Under the pieces are notes generated by a model. That model was not told the origin of the DNA. It did not search any database and saw only the letters and a list, made by a program, of their open reading frames with translations. This document shows, piece by piece, positions 45,400 to 58,400 of a DNA stretch of 64,000 nt. The stretch covers positions 53,382,002 through 53,446,001 of the forward strand of contig NC_088777.1 in the NCBI RefSeq assembly GCF_954871325.1. Reading direction: 5' to 3'. Numbering within the stretch: position 1 is the stretch's first letter; each line of letters starts with the position of its first letter. This DNA is from Gordionus sp. m RMFG-2023. Lineage: Eukaryota; Nematomorpha; Gordioida; Chordodea; Parachordodidae. A program made the translations under genes and the position numbers.

Positions 45400-47350
45400 A
45401 ATTATAGTGTTTCGCGGGTATTTAACTTATATATATATTTATAAATAAATATTTTGTAAATGTTTTGGAAACACTTTTGGCCATATAAATAGAAATTGAG
45501 TTTCATATCAACCATTTTAAATTAGTGTTAAGAACTAATAGAATAAGAAGATATATAGTTCTTTAGAGGATTTTTAAAACCTACCAATCATGCTGTTTTT
45601 TTTATTTAAAATGCCTATAAATTTTCTGAAATGGTCATAAAATTCAAGATTTTCGAGATATCTAATCTATCAACAACGATATAAAATTGCTTAAACTCAA
45701 AGAAAATTACAATGTTTTAAATAAAACGTTTTAGAGTTGTAATTTTTTTTTGTAGTGTAATTATGATTTTTATCAAATTTTTATTGATATTTTAAGAAAT
45801 ATTAAACTAAGAAACATGTAAAAAAAATAGAGCAGATATATTTCTCCCCTATATATTAAGACTGATAAATATTTTATTTTATATTGGATATACAGGGAAA
45901 ATTTGTTCTAAAAAAATCAATTGATTTATCTATTATTATGGCTCAAAATGAAAAAGAGTGAGACAACTATCGTCGTCTGGATATAAGAAATTGAATTTAA
46001 TTGAGCGAAAATAATTTTAAAAAGAGATTCGTAAATAGTCAGTCTTGGAATATGCAATAGGTGACATTTGCTAAACATTTCAATTATATTTGCAAATTTT
46101 ATATGTCAAGGTCCTCAATTTTCATTATAATCATAGGGAAATAAAGAGAAAAATCTTAGGAGACCCCAAGGAAGGATTTTTTTTTGTTAGCAGAGTTCCC
46201 TGGAAATTATCCGGTGCAATATTTTAAGTATTGGCTCTTCTCTAAGGTGATGTGCATCCTTTTTGTACAAATAATTTTTCTTTCTTTCTCTTAGTTCTAT
46301 TTAATTATTTCTCTACATAGATTTATGTAAGAATATATTTATTTTATAGTTTAATTTTTAATATATATTTTTAAATCAATGGTGTATATACAACTTTTAT
46401 AAGCAGAATGCGCAAAAAAATATAACATGTTTATTAATTAATTATTATGATTAAAAAATTAAATGGATTTCAATATTTATAAAAATTATATAAATGTTCA
46501 TTTTGATTTAAATCAAAATTTTTTTTAAAATTTTTTAAAATTATAAATAAATTTTCTTTTTTCAATACACGTATTTGACAGTATAAATTTTTTTTTAAAG
46601 TATATCTGTATATCTTTTCCCTTGTTTATACAGCACTAGACTAGATAAAAATAAATAAAATATATTTTCTCTGTGAAAAATTATTTTTTTACTACATTTT
46701 ATTACAAAACCAATATGGACCAAATAAATTAGAGCAAGATTGGCTTGGATGCCATTCCTTGCCAACTTCCTTCTTAATTTATAAAAGTTAATTTAAGTAA
46801 ATATTTTATTAGACGCTTATTGATATTGATAAATAAATACAATAAAAATGTTTTATATAATAAAAACATAACCGTTTCTTTAGAGACAGTTCAAAAAGGA
46901 TTCCTCAATCGTATCCTTATTTATAAGCATAAAAAATTTACTACATATAATCTACGTCTTAGAGGGAAATTAAAAAAAATATTATTAATGTTTGGCAGCC
47001 CTTTTAGCATTGTGGTACATAATTTTAAAACTACTAGTTCAGTGTCAAGTAATAACAATGCTCATTTTGTTAAAAATAATGCCTTTTTATTAAAAATAAT
47101 GCCTTTTTATTAATACGCGTAAAAACGAAATTTTTCAATCATATACATAATTTTTTATAAATAACATGTATAAAAAACATAGAAATAGAGAAAGATTTTG
47201 TAGTTATCAATCATATAAAATTTTTTTTAAAAAAGGATATGAAATACCTTTGAGAATTATTTTTTTTCCAGCTAAATTCTATTAATGATAAAAGTACAAA
47301 TTTGTTATCAAATTTTTACTTACAACATTAAAGTTTTTTTTTGATTATTG
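45400..47350. other. AT-rich intergenic region, no supportable gene
   Basis: Only low-complexity open frames are present, including a 97-residue plus-strand frame at 46820-47113 with no recognised motif. 45970-46070 resembles 36590-36690, a piece of the gene 5/gene 7 upstream flank. Confidence 0.5.
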
Positions 47351-47399
47351 TTTTATTTTTTTTTCTTTCTTTAAAGTTTTGATATATTAGCCAAACATG

Positions 47400-50056
47400 G
47401 TCGTGGCATTAGTATTTTTTTCGGGGGGAATAACGCATCTACCGATATTTCCTGGAGTACTTTGTAAACAGAAAAACCCGGTTTACAAGTTCCTTAATGC
47501 CAAGCATCTCCGCAAGGGTCAACCGGTTCTAATAAAAATTAGATATAAATATAATCTCTACCATTTGATACCAAAATAACTTTATTAATATCGTGGATTG
47601 TGAGATATCATAATAATTTATATGTATTTAGCAAGTGTGGTAAGAGCATGATTACTCTAGGAAATCCGAGCACACATTTTCCGTCCGATTGAATAGGCTA
47701 TTGGTAAATATTGAAGAGGCATATCAAACCATTTGAACAAATTGTCTGAATTTCCCAAAAATAATACAATCAACCTAAATCTAAAACTCAGATATTGCTA
47801 TAAACCTCGATCGATGAGAGTAAGTCGCTCCCAGAAAGATCTATCATGCATATTTTTTTTTACTTTAGCGCAAACGTGGCAGCAATCACAAGCATCTTTG
47901 ATGACCTCTCCCTTGCAATTAGTAGGTAAAGGTGTTGAGCATTTTACCGGAAGTTGTTGACAAGGACAATCCAACGCCACTAATAATCTGGTATTTTGAA
48001 AAGATTTTATGTTAATCAATATATATTTTTTTAAAGTCCCTCAATAAATTAGTAGATAAAAATCAATTCTTTTTATAAAAAATACTAATAAAAAAATCTA
48101 TTGAGTTTCTCTATTGTTATAATTCAAATAGAGGAAGAAATGAACAATAATGTTACCAAAAACTTTTAATTAATTAAAACTGTATTTTTGAGAGAGAAAG
48201 ACAAATCTATTATCCTCAATTAGCCATTCTCAATTCCAAGCCCTCGATTTCCTCCAGAAGCTTGGAACTGAATTAGAGCACTCTATCCGTCGAAGAACGC
48301 ACAAATAATCAATGGGATTGGAATCTTCGTTTTTCTAATCTTATTGGGAAATGCGAAGTGGCTACGAAAAAAATTGCAGAGTTGTAATACCCAGATTAGG
48401 TTAAAGAAACTTTGCGAGGAATACCGCGCTGGGGTGCGAAGCCTTCCAGATCTGATAAGAGCGATTATTTACTTCCAATATTCGATGTCAATCAATATAA
48501 TTATTATTCTAAGTTGTTAAATTTGTATACACATAATCAAGATTTAGTAATAAAATATTATATTTTATTACAAAAATTTGTCAAATTTAGTGTACTTTTA
48601 TGAAAATGACAAATATATGGTTTATTTTATTAGGGTGTTTTTTTTCCCAGTACCAATTTGAGCTTCAGCAGTGTATCTTTTTTAAGCATTTTTTTTATGG
48701 AAGGGTATATGGAGTAATCTTTAAATAATGCATTAGGGCCTAAAAAAAATTTAGCTTAATTAATGTATTATTTTTTTCTTTCTAAAATACTAATTTTATC
48801 TATTACATTATAAATATGAGAGTATATCCATTATAATCCAAATAAAAATATACCTATATTATTAGGTCTTTTAAATAAATTCTATAAATATGAAGAAAAA
48901 AATTTTGGAAGTTTTTTCCTGGGGGTTTATTCCAGTTTTCCTGGGGGTTTTTTCCAGTTTTCCTGGGGAGGGGAAGGGTTTCCCAAGGGTTTTATCCTGA
49001 GGTTTTAACCGGGCGTATTTTTCAGGGATTCGTTTAATAATAATATTATATTAAATTTTGGTTCTATAGTTATATTCACTCTTTGAAAAAAGAAAAACCG
49101 AAAATATTAACGGCAAAGTGAATCTTTAATAATTCATCGCCGGTTTACTGATATGCATACTTAAAACATATACAAATTAAACTTAATATAAATATCTTTT
49201 ATTAAAAAATCGAGGGGTATCATTATTAAGGGACGAGTAGGATACTTCAGGAAATTAGATCTGCAGCTTTCCCAACAGATCCTCTGTCTTAGATAGAAGC
49301 CCCAACAGTTATCGAGGCTTTTAATTTATTAAGCTTAGCCACCCCCCTTTCCCCCCCCCCCCCTTACAAAGATTCTTAAGTTAATATTATAACTTATGCC
49401 ATAAAAATTTCATCTGTAAGGTCAAGTATTTGTCCGTTTTTTTTACTTGAGGTAGGATATCATCATTAGGGGATGGAGAAGGAAAAAAGAAAATATCTGT
49501 TCCAAAACTTATGCACGTTAGAGAAAAGGTGATAAAAATAAATATATGGCGGGAGATTATTTTTTAGTATTTTCACCCTTTGCTTGAGTTTTGAAAAAAG
49601 GCTTTATTTATTTTTTTATTCTTGGGACTCCAGGTCAAAAATAATAGATTTTTGCAGTACTTTTAATCCTTACACTCGAAACATTTTATTACAATCTAAG
49701 TTTATTAAAAATAAATAAATTAATGCTATTAATTTGGATGCAAGGCTATTGCAATAAATAGGGATTGAAATGCCTACACACGCATTCCGTTCCATGATAG
49801 GAAAACGGGTCAAAGATTCATAAAGATTTATTTTTTTCCCAAAAAAAATAAGAAATGAAAGGTGGTTTACAAAATATTGGTGCATAATAAATTCAACCTA
49901 CTTGTAACTCATAAATGACCATGAATTAATTACTAAAATCATTAAATTATAAACATGCTAAATTGTGCTAAAATATTTTTATAATCTATATTTAACAGTT
50001 ACTTACGTGTCAAAGAGACCCAACAGAATTCCTGTATATATCAAAGTTTTAAACAT
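47400..50056 (-). pseudogene. gene 7: decaying IGFBP-domain gene
   Basis: Exon A (50056-50007, MFKTLIYTGILLGLF, donor GTAAGT) and exon B (47987-47864, LVALDCPCQQLPVKC ... CDCCHVCAK) are intact with matching phases. The C1 exon (about 47760-47656) has lost its first part including the GE-x-C motif and carries an in-frame stop, though its CTAGAGTAATC donor region remains. The C2 exon (about 47525-47400) has an in-frame TAA and a frame change. The locus is a copy of gene 5 (35.2-36.6 kb). It could at most make a truncated product. Intron 1 contains a plus-strand C2 relic of another copy. Confidence 0.65.
48900..49830 (+). pseudogene. relic of a gene 6/gene 10-type copy with C2 exon remnant
   Basis: The segment follows the gene 6 order but lacks the stretch that would hold exons B and C1: 49.02-49.14 kb matches 42.23-42.33 kb, then 49.2-49.68 kb matches 43.4-43.83 kb. 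The C2 remnant at about 49738-49828 still shows MQGYCNK and GLKC but has several in-frame stops and one frame change. It is dead. Confidence 0.65.
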
Positions 50057-50411
50057 AGTTTAAAAAAAATAATAAATTTTTTTGAAGTAATATTTGAATA
50101 ATATTGTTATCTAGTTATATTTAATATAGTTAAATTTGTAAAAAAAAATTATTATTTGAATAATATTATTATCTAGTTATATTTAATATAGTTAAATTTG
50201 TATATATCTATAACACATTATCCGCTTATAAAGAGAGTTTTATCGGTTTCAACATTGGATTAATTACTACGTATCCTACCCAATCACAAATAAGTATAAA
50301 TATATTATATAATTCTATAAAAAATTTTTTACTCTTTAAAATAATTAGGGCTAAATTATCATAAAATTTTGTTAACACCTTGAAAACAACTTAATAAATA
50401 GTGATGACAAA

Positions 50412-51374
50412 CAGTGGCCCCTATACACTTTTTGAGCGAATGAAGCCCCCATGAAAAGTATCCCCCCCCCCTCGAAAAAATGATAATTATGACACCCATA
50501 AATTTCAAAATATAATTTATATTGCATCAATTTTTAATATATAAAATTAATAAAATGCAAAAAATATATACTTTATAAATATTATTTTTAAATTAATAAT
50601 TTAGATAAATTAGATGAAGAGAAAGCGAAAGAATATATAATTTCATCAGTATTTAATTGTTTAAATAAAAATTTTTCCATTGAAAATATGGTTAAATTAT
50701 TGAGAAAAGTATCTTTCATGGCACTGCGAAGTCTTGTTTTAATTAATTTATTTTACTCATGACTGTTTCGGCAGTACATGAGGTTTTTAGAATGGTTAAT
50801 AAATATTTATATAAAGTTCTTAAATTAGGGAAAGCAGAAAAATTTATAAGTAAACGATAAGGTAAAATAAATGAAGAGTTTTTCCAATCTGAATCGTAAG
50901 TCCCTGAATTATCATCATCATCATCAGAAGAAGCTAAAATGTATTGGTAAAAATATTTTAATTAAATAAATTTACAATTCTCAGAATCTGACAAATCTTT
51001 AGATTATTGAACCTCTAGGTCATGAGTAATAATTACATTCCCCATTTTGGCCATCTTATAAATATTTGTAAACTTCAACATTCCTTCTAAAATTTGACTT
51101 GAATTTAAATTGTAAAATTCACAGATATCCTCCATATCTTCTTTAATAATTGATTTTTCTGCCATTCCCTTTGGCGTAAAAAATGATGTTTGTAAAAATT
51201 TCATGGAATCATCATTAAATCTTTCGTTAAACTGCATAATAATTAAATCAAGTGCACTTATTATTACATTTATAAACCAGAAATCACATGATCATAATAG
51301 ATGTAAAAAAAAAAAGTACACCCACTCAAATTTACTGAAGCAGTTGCTTTGGACCCTGCCGATGTAGGATGCTG
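50412..51374 (-). mobile_element. hAT transposon remnant with 8-base target duplication
   Basis: The remnant starts CAGTGGCCCC at 50412 and ends GATGCTG at 51374, flanked by perfect copies of ATGACAAA (50404-50411 and 51375-51382). The homologous arm near 57.65 kb is uninterrupted at this place, so the insertion is younger than the inverted duplication. At 963 bases it is much shorter than an autonomous hAT, and the N-terminal and catalytic parts of the transposase are absent. Confidence 0.8.
50590..51290 (-). pseudogene. hAT transposase C-terminal fossil
   Basis: On the minus strand an open part (to 51004) reads ALDLIIMQFNERFNDD and IKEDMEDICEFYNLNSSQI, the region before the dimerisation domain in the TTF-type hAT group. 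Further down, near 50.80 kb, FPNLRTLYKYLLTILKTSCT and AETVMSKIN match the hAT C-terminal dimerisation motif (normally PNL...LLTIPVSSATAERSFSKL). Stops separate the parts. It is a dead internal-deletion copy. Confidence 0.75.
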
Positions 51375-51760
51375 ATGACAAACAATTTTTATCGAATCAA
51401 TTTCCCTCCCCCCAAATACTATGAGAAATTCAAAATGTTTGATAGTGAAACTGAAATCTAAAATTACATATTTACTTTATTTACCATTCCCCCAAAAAAT
51501 GCATTCATAATAAACAGCATGAGCTTTGAGCACAACATGATTTTTATTCTTACAACATCCACCACTAAATTTGTTGAATAAACCGGTTCCAAAAAAAAAG
51601 TTTTTTAAAAAATACTACATATTTTTACCATCTTTTCAAAATAGTAAATATGGACAAATTATAATTAAAATTATCATAAATTGATTAAAAAAAATATATA
51701 TTTAACATGATATTTTGATTTATGAATGCTTTTTTATATAATATACAGCATATATAATAT

Positions 51761-53651
51761 TCACGTAACCTTGACACATTTCCCATAGTTGAAGATGGCA
51801 TATTGATGGAAAGTTAATTTCGTATCGCAAGTTCCCTGTCCATAGTATAATCCACATGGTTCTCCTAATACCTAAAAATTTTCAATTATTATTTGTATAT
51901 TTATTTATTTTTTTGTATAAAGAAATATATATATAATTACCAGAGTTTTTAAAGGATCTAGATATAAATGTGGTATCTGTATCTAAATAGATTTTTTTTA
52001 AAAATATATGTATCTAGATATTATTGTATCTAGATACATTTTAAAAGAATCTTTTAACATTTAGAGAATTACAAATTATATATCTAATACAGAAATTATT
52101 TAGTATATTATTAAACAAAATATATATATAATTGAATTTTTAAATATTAAAAAGGGTAATTATTTTTATAAATTAAGCTTTCTTAAATTATATGTACAAC
52201 GATTAGATTGGTTAAAAATTATGTCTTTATGCGTATTCTAAGAAAGTTTTTACTATATATTGATATTTTTTAAAAAGTGTTATTAATGTCAACATAATTA
52301 GCAGCTCAATGAAAATCAAAAAATTTTTTGAAATAGAAACAAAATTGAACTTAAATATAAAAATTAATTTAATTATTTATGATTTTATTATAAATTTAAA
52401 TCAATTATTTTAAAAAATCTGATTGATTCAAATCAGTTTATCTGATCGATTAAAATCAAATAATCTGAGTGATTAATATAATTTAATAAAGGATATATTA
52501 TAAATTTAATTTTTTTTTTTAATATTCAAAAGGAGAAAAAAAGTTACAAATTTTTATTTGTATGATCATATAAGTTGAAGTTGTTAAATCATCTAACTTT
52601 AGCAAACTTAAAACGGCTAGGCCAATTTTTTATCCTAAACAATAATTTTATCTCCATCTTTTGAGACTTAACTTAGAGGTTTGAGTCAATTTTTTAGTCT
52701 AAAATCTAGGCCCAAGCCGTATTGAAATTAACCAGAGTTAGGTGATCTAACATAACAACGTTGGATATTAGTAAAGAATTAGATTCTACCATTGATATGG
52801 AGGATTACTCTCGGAAACCCTAGAATGCATATTCCCTCCGAGTTTTGGGGATCCTGGTAATCCTGTAACTTGCATATCAACTCTTTCGAACAAGTTCCTT
52901 TGGAAAATGCATCATTCTGCACCTAGAGCCTTTATAAATTTATATTTATAGTATATAATTCATATTAAGCTAAATTGAGGGTGGGGTAGAGATATTAAAC
53001 ATTATAGACTTTGATTAGTATACAAGAACACTGAGAAAATAGTTCAGATTCCGATGACCCTTATTATATTAGATTTATTCGTATAGATTTATTTTTTTTA
53101 ATTTAAGGAAGTTAAGTAAAAATAATAAAAAATATATTTCACTTTATTGCACGATCTATCACAAAAGCAAAGATCCCTTGGAGCGGTTCCTCCGCAACAA
53201 GTACCAGTTGAATGCAAAGGGCACTGATTTACTACGAATCTTTAGTTTTCTTGAAACATCTACTAAAGGTTTAGAGCCCAAAACATTTAACTCAAAATTT
53301 ATAACTATCTAATATGAGCCTCAACGTGGAAGGAATTATTTCAAGGCTAACACTTGTCTAAACAATTTGTTTTTTATTTGGGAAGATAGGTAAATTATAA
53401 ATATTCCACAGTGGAAAAACCGAAAAAAACAATTTTAGTTTGATAATAATAGTGTAGTGCGCATTTGTGGAGGCGTTGTTGAGAAAAGATTCAAAGATTA
53501 GGAATATAATCTTATATCAGGATAAAACATCATTCAAATAAATTTATTAATAATGAGAATTTAGTTATCAGATCTAATATATATATACTTACGTCATTAA
53601 GAAACACAAGAAAATAATCCCTGAACATATTAAAGTCATAGCGGTAAACAT
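51761..53651 (-). CDS. gene 8: divergent secreted IGFBP-like protein
   Basis: Minus-strand exons: A 53651-53593 (MFTAMTLICSGIIFLCFLM), B 53239-53143 (short: QCPLHSTGTCCGG ... LCFCDRSCNK), C1 52922-52809 (VQNDAFSKGTC ... GICILGFPR), C2 51871-51761 (VLGEPCGLYYGQGTC ... GKCVKVT). All exons are open and phases 2, 0, 0 hold, giving 126 residues. The B exon is about nine codons shorter than in gene 9, has six cysteines and no CGCC signature; C1 lacks its first cysteine (three left) and C2 also has three. The product therefore has twelve cysteines in an unusual arrangement. The B donor GTGAAA is weak. It may be evolving fast or beginning to decay. Confidence 0.65.
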
Positions 53652-53724
53652 TACGTGATACGTGATATTAAGCGCACTAGCCCTAAAATGTCATATATAT
53701 ATATCAAAGATATATAAAGATATA

Positions 53725-53985
53725 TATACAACAGAGCAACGCTTGGTTCTCTCATAAGAGCCCATCTAACTGGGATAAAAGAATGGGAAATAATTAAATA
53801 AATAAGAGGACCATCCACGTTTTTTGGGCAGGCCACAGTTACCTGTGCGCGCAAGAGGCAAAGCCCCTTACTTAAACGCCCATGGGAAGATAAAAAGAGA
53901 GGTAAAAAGCCCATGCCCGAAAAAAGCCCATGCCCGAAAAAAGCCCATACCCGAAAAAAGCCCATGCTAGCAAACGGTAAACGTT
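53725..53985. repeat. dispersed repeat, copy 2, with terminal minisatellite
   Basis: It is related to 14710-14950. At the right it carries four copies of a 16-base unit AAAAAAGCCCATGCCC or variants. It lies just upstream of gene 8, in the left arm only; the right arm lacks it, so it entered later. The 104-residue minus-strand frame across it is not a gene. Confidence 0.6.
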
Positions 53986-54655
53986 AAATATTATTTTTTT
54001 GGGGGAGGTTTAAAAAAGTTTCTATTTATTTTTAAAAATATTTAAATTTTAAAATGTAAAATAAATATATTATAATTATATATATCAATAGTAATAAATT
54101 CTATTAACTTTTATAGCCGAAAGACAAAAATAAAAAAAAATTAAGCTTATTTTATATGAAGACCTCTTTCAAATTAGTATTATTTTTTTTTCCCACAAAT
54201 AAATAAATATTTAATCTTCATGAAATGGTGGGGTAATAAAATATTTTAGCTTACAAAATAATTAAGCAAATATTTTTTAAAAAATTTTTCCTTAAACAAC
54301 AGAAATTTAATATAAAAGAATCACCTTTAAGACAATGAAAAACACTAATAGCAGCATAATACTAAAATGGATAAATTTAAGAAATAATTTTTTTTTTTGG
54401 TAAAATTTAAGCATTTATTTGCATCGGTGTATAAACTTTATTTATCTGGGGTTTGTTTAATATTAGTTAATTATCAAAGGCATTTGTTAAACTAATGGCT
54501 ATTTTATCTCTATTTTGTTTGGGAGCGACACCGCCCACATTCAATTGTAATATATTTATATATATATATTTAAAGGTCTTTCTCGAAAATCGGCTGTAGA
54601 TTAGTGTTGCGTGGTTTAGTAATCCGACATGATCTTTATTTGGATCCAGCAGCAC

Positions 54656-54851
54656 CAGTGTTGTTAAAAGGCTAGCTTAGAGTCAATATTTTACGGCTAA
54701 CCTATCATTTTAGGCCGAAAAATATTATCTAACCCTTGAGGTTTCGCTAATAGATGTCTAGGCCTTTGTGACTTCTATGATGAACAGTATCTTCAGGCGT
54801 GAGCAATATTTTTGCTGAATAAAATATTGAGCGAGCCGTTTAGCAATACTA
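54656..54851. mobile_element. hAT-like MITE at the centre of the inverted duplication
   Basis: It starts CAGTGTTGTTAAAAGG, contains GGCTAACCTATCATTTTAGGCC and TTTCGCTAATAGATGTC, and ends GAGCCGTTTAGCAATACTA, which is the reverse complement of a TAGTATTGCTAAACGGCTC end. It occupies nearly all of the spacer between the two arms. No target duplication is clear. Confidence 0.65.
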
Positions 54852-55505
54852 CTTGTAACTATGTATCAAACCTCTAGCACATGTGGAGAAAAAAAACGTT
54901 CTTAGCTGGATTCAAATCTCCAGATCCGATGGATTACTAAACCATAAGTAGCTTACCGAAAAAAAATACCTTTAAATAATATATAAGTATATATTATAAT
55001 TGAATGTGGGCAGTGTCTCTCCCAAACAAAAATAAAATTAAAATAAGCGTTTCGTTTAACAATGCCTTTGGTAGGAGTAACCAACCCGAGATAATAAAAT
55101 TTATAAACTGATGCAAATAAATGTTTAAAGTTTACCAGAAAAATAATTTCTAAAATGATCCATTGTTAGTATTAAGCTGCAATTAGTTTTATTGTGGTGA
55201 AGGTAATTCTTTTATATTTAATTTATTTCTAAGGAATAGGCTAGTCTTTTTAAAATATTTGCTTAATTATAGTATTTTATTACCCCATTCATGGAGTATA
55301 AAATTTTACTATTTTGTGGGAAAAATACAAATTTGAAAGAGGTCTTCATATAAGCTTAATTTTTTATATTTTTTTAGCCCTCGGCTAAATGTTAATAGAA
55401 TTTATTACATTGAATTATTTTGTATTTTACATTTTAAAATTGATTTATTTTAATTTTTAAAAAATAGAAACTTTTTTAAAATCTCTCCAAAAAAAATTAT
55501 ATTCG

Positions 55506-57367
55506 ATGTTTATCGCTAAAACTTTAATATGTTCAGGGATTATTTTCTCGTGTTTCTTAATGACGTAAGTATATCTGATAACTATATTCTCATAATTAAT
55601 AAATTTATTTGAACAATCTATTTTCCTAACTTTTAAGTTTTTCTTAACAACGCCTCCACAAATGCGTACTATTATAATTAATTAAAAATAATTTTTTGGT
55701 TGTTTAACTGTGGAATATTTTTAATTCACCTATCTTCCCAAATAAAGAAAAAAACTCTTTTCGACAAGTTTTAGCCTTGAAATAATTCGTTTCACGTTTA
55801 AGCTCAAATTAGATAGTCAAAGTCACTTTTTTTGAGTAAAAAGTTTTGGCTAAACCTTGCTTGGAAGTAGTAGATGTTTCAAGAAAACTTAGATCTGTTA
55901 TTATAAATTAATATTAATCTTAAACCATAATTCCCTCAATATAATACAAAATATTCATTATTATTTTTTTTATAAATAAGATTCGTAACAAATCAGGTTT
56001 GTCCTTGTCAAAGAGTTCCAGCTTGCGTAGTTAGTTCATCAAGTACTTGTATTGGAGGATCCCCTCCAAAGGAACTTTGCTTTTGTGCTAATTCGTGCAC
56101 TAAAGTGAGTGACATCTTTAAAATTTATATACAAATAATTTTAATTTAAACATCGGCATCTCAACTATTTTTCGGCGCTATAATACTAATCAAAGCAATG
56201 TTTAATACCCCCCCCCCTCCCCATCTTAGACAACCTCATATTATATCAAAATCTCTTTATATAGACTCTAGGACAAGTGTGCCATGGACCTGTATTTTCA
56301 AAAGGAACTTGTTCGAAAGAGTTGATATGCAAGTTACACGATTACCAGGATCCCTTCAACTCAGAGGGAATATGCATTCCAGGGTTTCCGAGAGTAATCC
56401 CTCACTCATATTTTTTTTTTAAAATATATATTAATCTCACTGGTAGAATCTAATTCTTTACTTATATCCACCGTTGTTATGTTAGATCAACTAACTCTAG
56501 TCAATTTCAATACGGCTTGGGGCCAAGATTTTAGACTAAAAAATAGACTGACTTGAACTTCTAGGTTAGGACTCAAAGAGATAAGATTATTTTTTAGGAT
56601 AACAAATTGGCTAAAGCCTTTTTAAGTTCGCTAAAGTAAGATGATTTAGCAACTTCAACTTATAATGATCACACGAAACAAATTTTGTAACTTTCTTTCT
56701 CCTTATAAATATTTTAAAAAAAATAAATTTATAATATACCCCACTCTTTATTGAATTTATATATTAAAAATCATAAAAAAATTTTTTTAATCAATTAGAT
56801 AAACCGATTTTAATCAATCAGATGAACTTGATTTTTACAATTTTTTAAAATACTTGATTTAAATTCAAAATAAAATCTTAAATAATTTGATTAATTTTTA
56901 TATATTTAAATTTTCTTTTTCAAAAAATAATTTTTTTGATTTTCATTGAGCTGCTAATTATGTTGACATTAATAACACTTTTAAAAACTGTATATAGAAA
57001 TGTCATAACTCTCTCAGAATACTCACAAAAAGACAAGATTTTTGACCAATCTAAACGTTATATATATATAATTTTAAAAAGCTTAATTTATAAAAATTTA
57101 TAAAAATAATTACCCTTTATAATATTTAAAAACTTCAATTTATATATATTTGGTTTAATAATATATAAATAATTTTGTATCGTAAATAGTTTGTAATTAT
57201 ATATCATCTAAATAGGATAAAAAAAAAATAATGATAATAATTGAAAATTATCATAGGCACTAGGAGAGCCATGTGGGGTAACTTATGGACAGGGTACTTG
57301 CGATACTGGGTTAACTTGCCAGCAACCTGGAGTGATCAGCATTGGAAAATGTGTCAAAGTTACATGA
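55506..57367 (+). CDS. gene 9: secreted IGFBP-like protein, divergent B exon
   Basis: Exons: A 55506-55564 (MFIAKTLICSGIIFSCFLM), B 55981-56104 (VCPCQRVPAC ... LCFCANSCTK), C1 56265-56393 (TLGQVCHGPVFSKGTC ... GICIPGFPR), C2 57257-57367 (ALGEPCGVTYGQGTC ... GKCVKVT). Phases 2, 0, 0 give 140 residues; without C1, 97. The donors GTAAGT and GTGAGT are good and C1 uses AGA/GTAATC. Exon B has seven cysteines; CGCC-x-x-C is replaced by CFC-x3-C, so the disulfide pattern must differ from the classic fold. An AATAAA lies at 57385. It is transcribed away from gene 8, its inverted copy. Confidence 0.75.
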
Positions 57368-58330
57368 AGATTATATAAACATTAAATAAAGAACCATTCA
57401 AAAATAAAAAATATCATGTTAAATATATTTTTTTTAATCAATCTATAATCATTTTAATTATAATTTGTTAGTATATACTATTTCGGAAAGATAATAAAAT
57501 GTAGTGTTTGAAACCTTTCATCTCAGGGCTCATGATATTTATTATGAATGCATTCTTGGGGTTAGAGGTAAATAAAGTAAATACGTAATTTTAGATTTCA
57601 CTATCAAACATTTTGAATTTCTCGGGTGGAAACTGATTGGATTAAATTGTTTGTTAACATTATTTATTTATTAAGTTTTTCAAGATGCTTTTAGAGATGA
57701 AAATTTTCGTGATAATTTAAATCAATCAATGGAAGAATGAAAGCTCTAAATAATTTTAAAGAGTTTATTAAAGAAAAATTTGATTGGATAAAAGAATAAT
57801 TTAATATATTTTATATAATTTGTGATTGGGTAGGATACCCAGTAATTAATCCAATGTTGAAACGATAGAACTCTTTTTATAAGCGGAAAAATCTAAATGT
57901 TCGGATCGGCGGTGATTCATCTTCCTGGCGTGGCCGGGTTTTTAAAATATTTTGAACACAATTTATAAGATAGAAGAATTTCCTATTTTTTTCCCAATTA
58001 AATAAAGAATAAAATTCTGATAACACCCGTCAATCTTTGAAGGGCTGCCTGTCATCTTATAATATATATTTTATTTTTATATAATACAAATAAAAGGATA
58101 TAGTATAAAGCAAAATAAATAATTATGTCAAATAGTAACAGTAATACATTTATCTAGGCACATGTGAATGAACCGTTAAATTTAACTTGCATACAGGAAG
58201 GTTTTGTACAGGAACTAACCCCGATCTTTTTCTATATTAAAAGAAAGTGCCCAATTTTTTAGTCATCTTGGCACTTCCTCTTTTATCCTAATCCTATGTT
58301 CGAACATCACCTTTAATATGATCATTTGTT

Positions 58331-58400
58331 GTAATTGCAAGATAACAACATTATATAACAACATTGTCATCAGACTCGAAATATATGGCCATTGTCATTC
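58331..58400 (+). promoter_or_regulatory. degraded promoter-like block of gene 10
   Basis: ATTGCAAGATAACAACATT is partly repeated, followed by CTCGAAATATATGGCCATTG. It corresponds to the block at 40975-41030 before gene 6. The TATATAGCC box has become ATATATGGCC. Confidence 0.45.

Larger units (their letters stand above)
50220..57900. repeat. large inverted duplication carrying genes 8 and 9
   Basis: The left arm (about 50.22-54.65 kb) and right arm (about 54.88-57.90 kb) are reverse complements through genes, introns and outer flanks. Markers include the exon A pair (53593-53651, 55506-55564), the word AATTGAATGTGGGC at the inner edge of both arms (54.53 and 54.99 kb), and the TTCAATACGGCTTGG stretch (52.71 and 56.51 kb). 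The left arm is longer because of the hAT insertion and other sequence. The spacer of about 230 bases contains a MITE. Confidence 0.8.

Noticed and set aside
46820-47113. 97-residue plus-strand frame
   Set aside because: It has AT-driven composition, no recognised family, no splice context, and ends in a short duplicated stretch.
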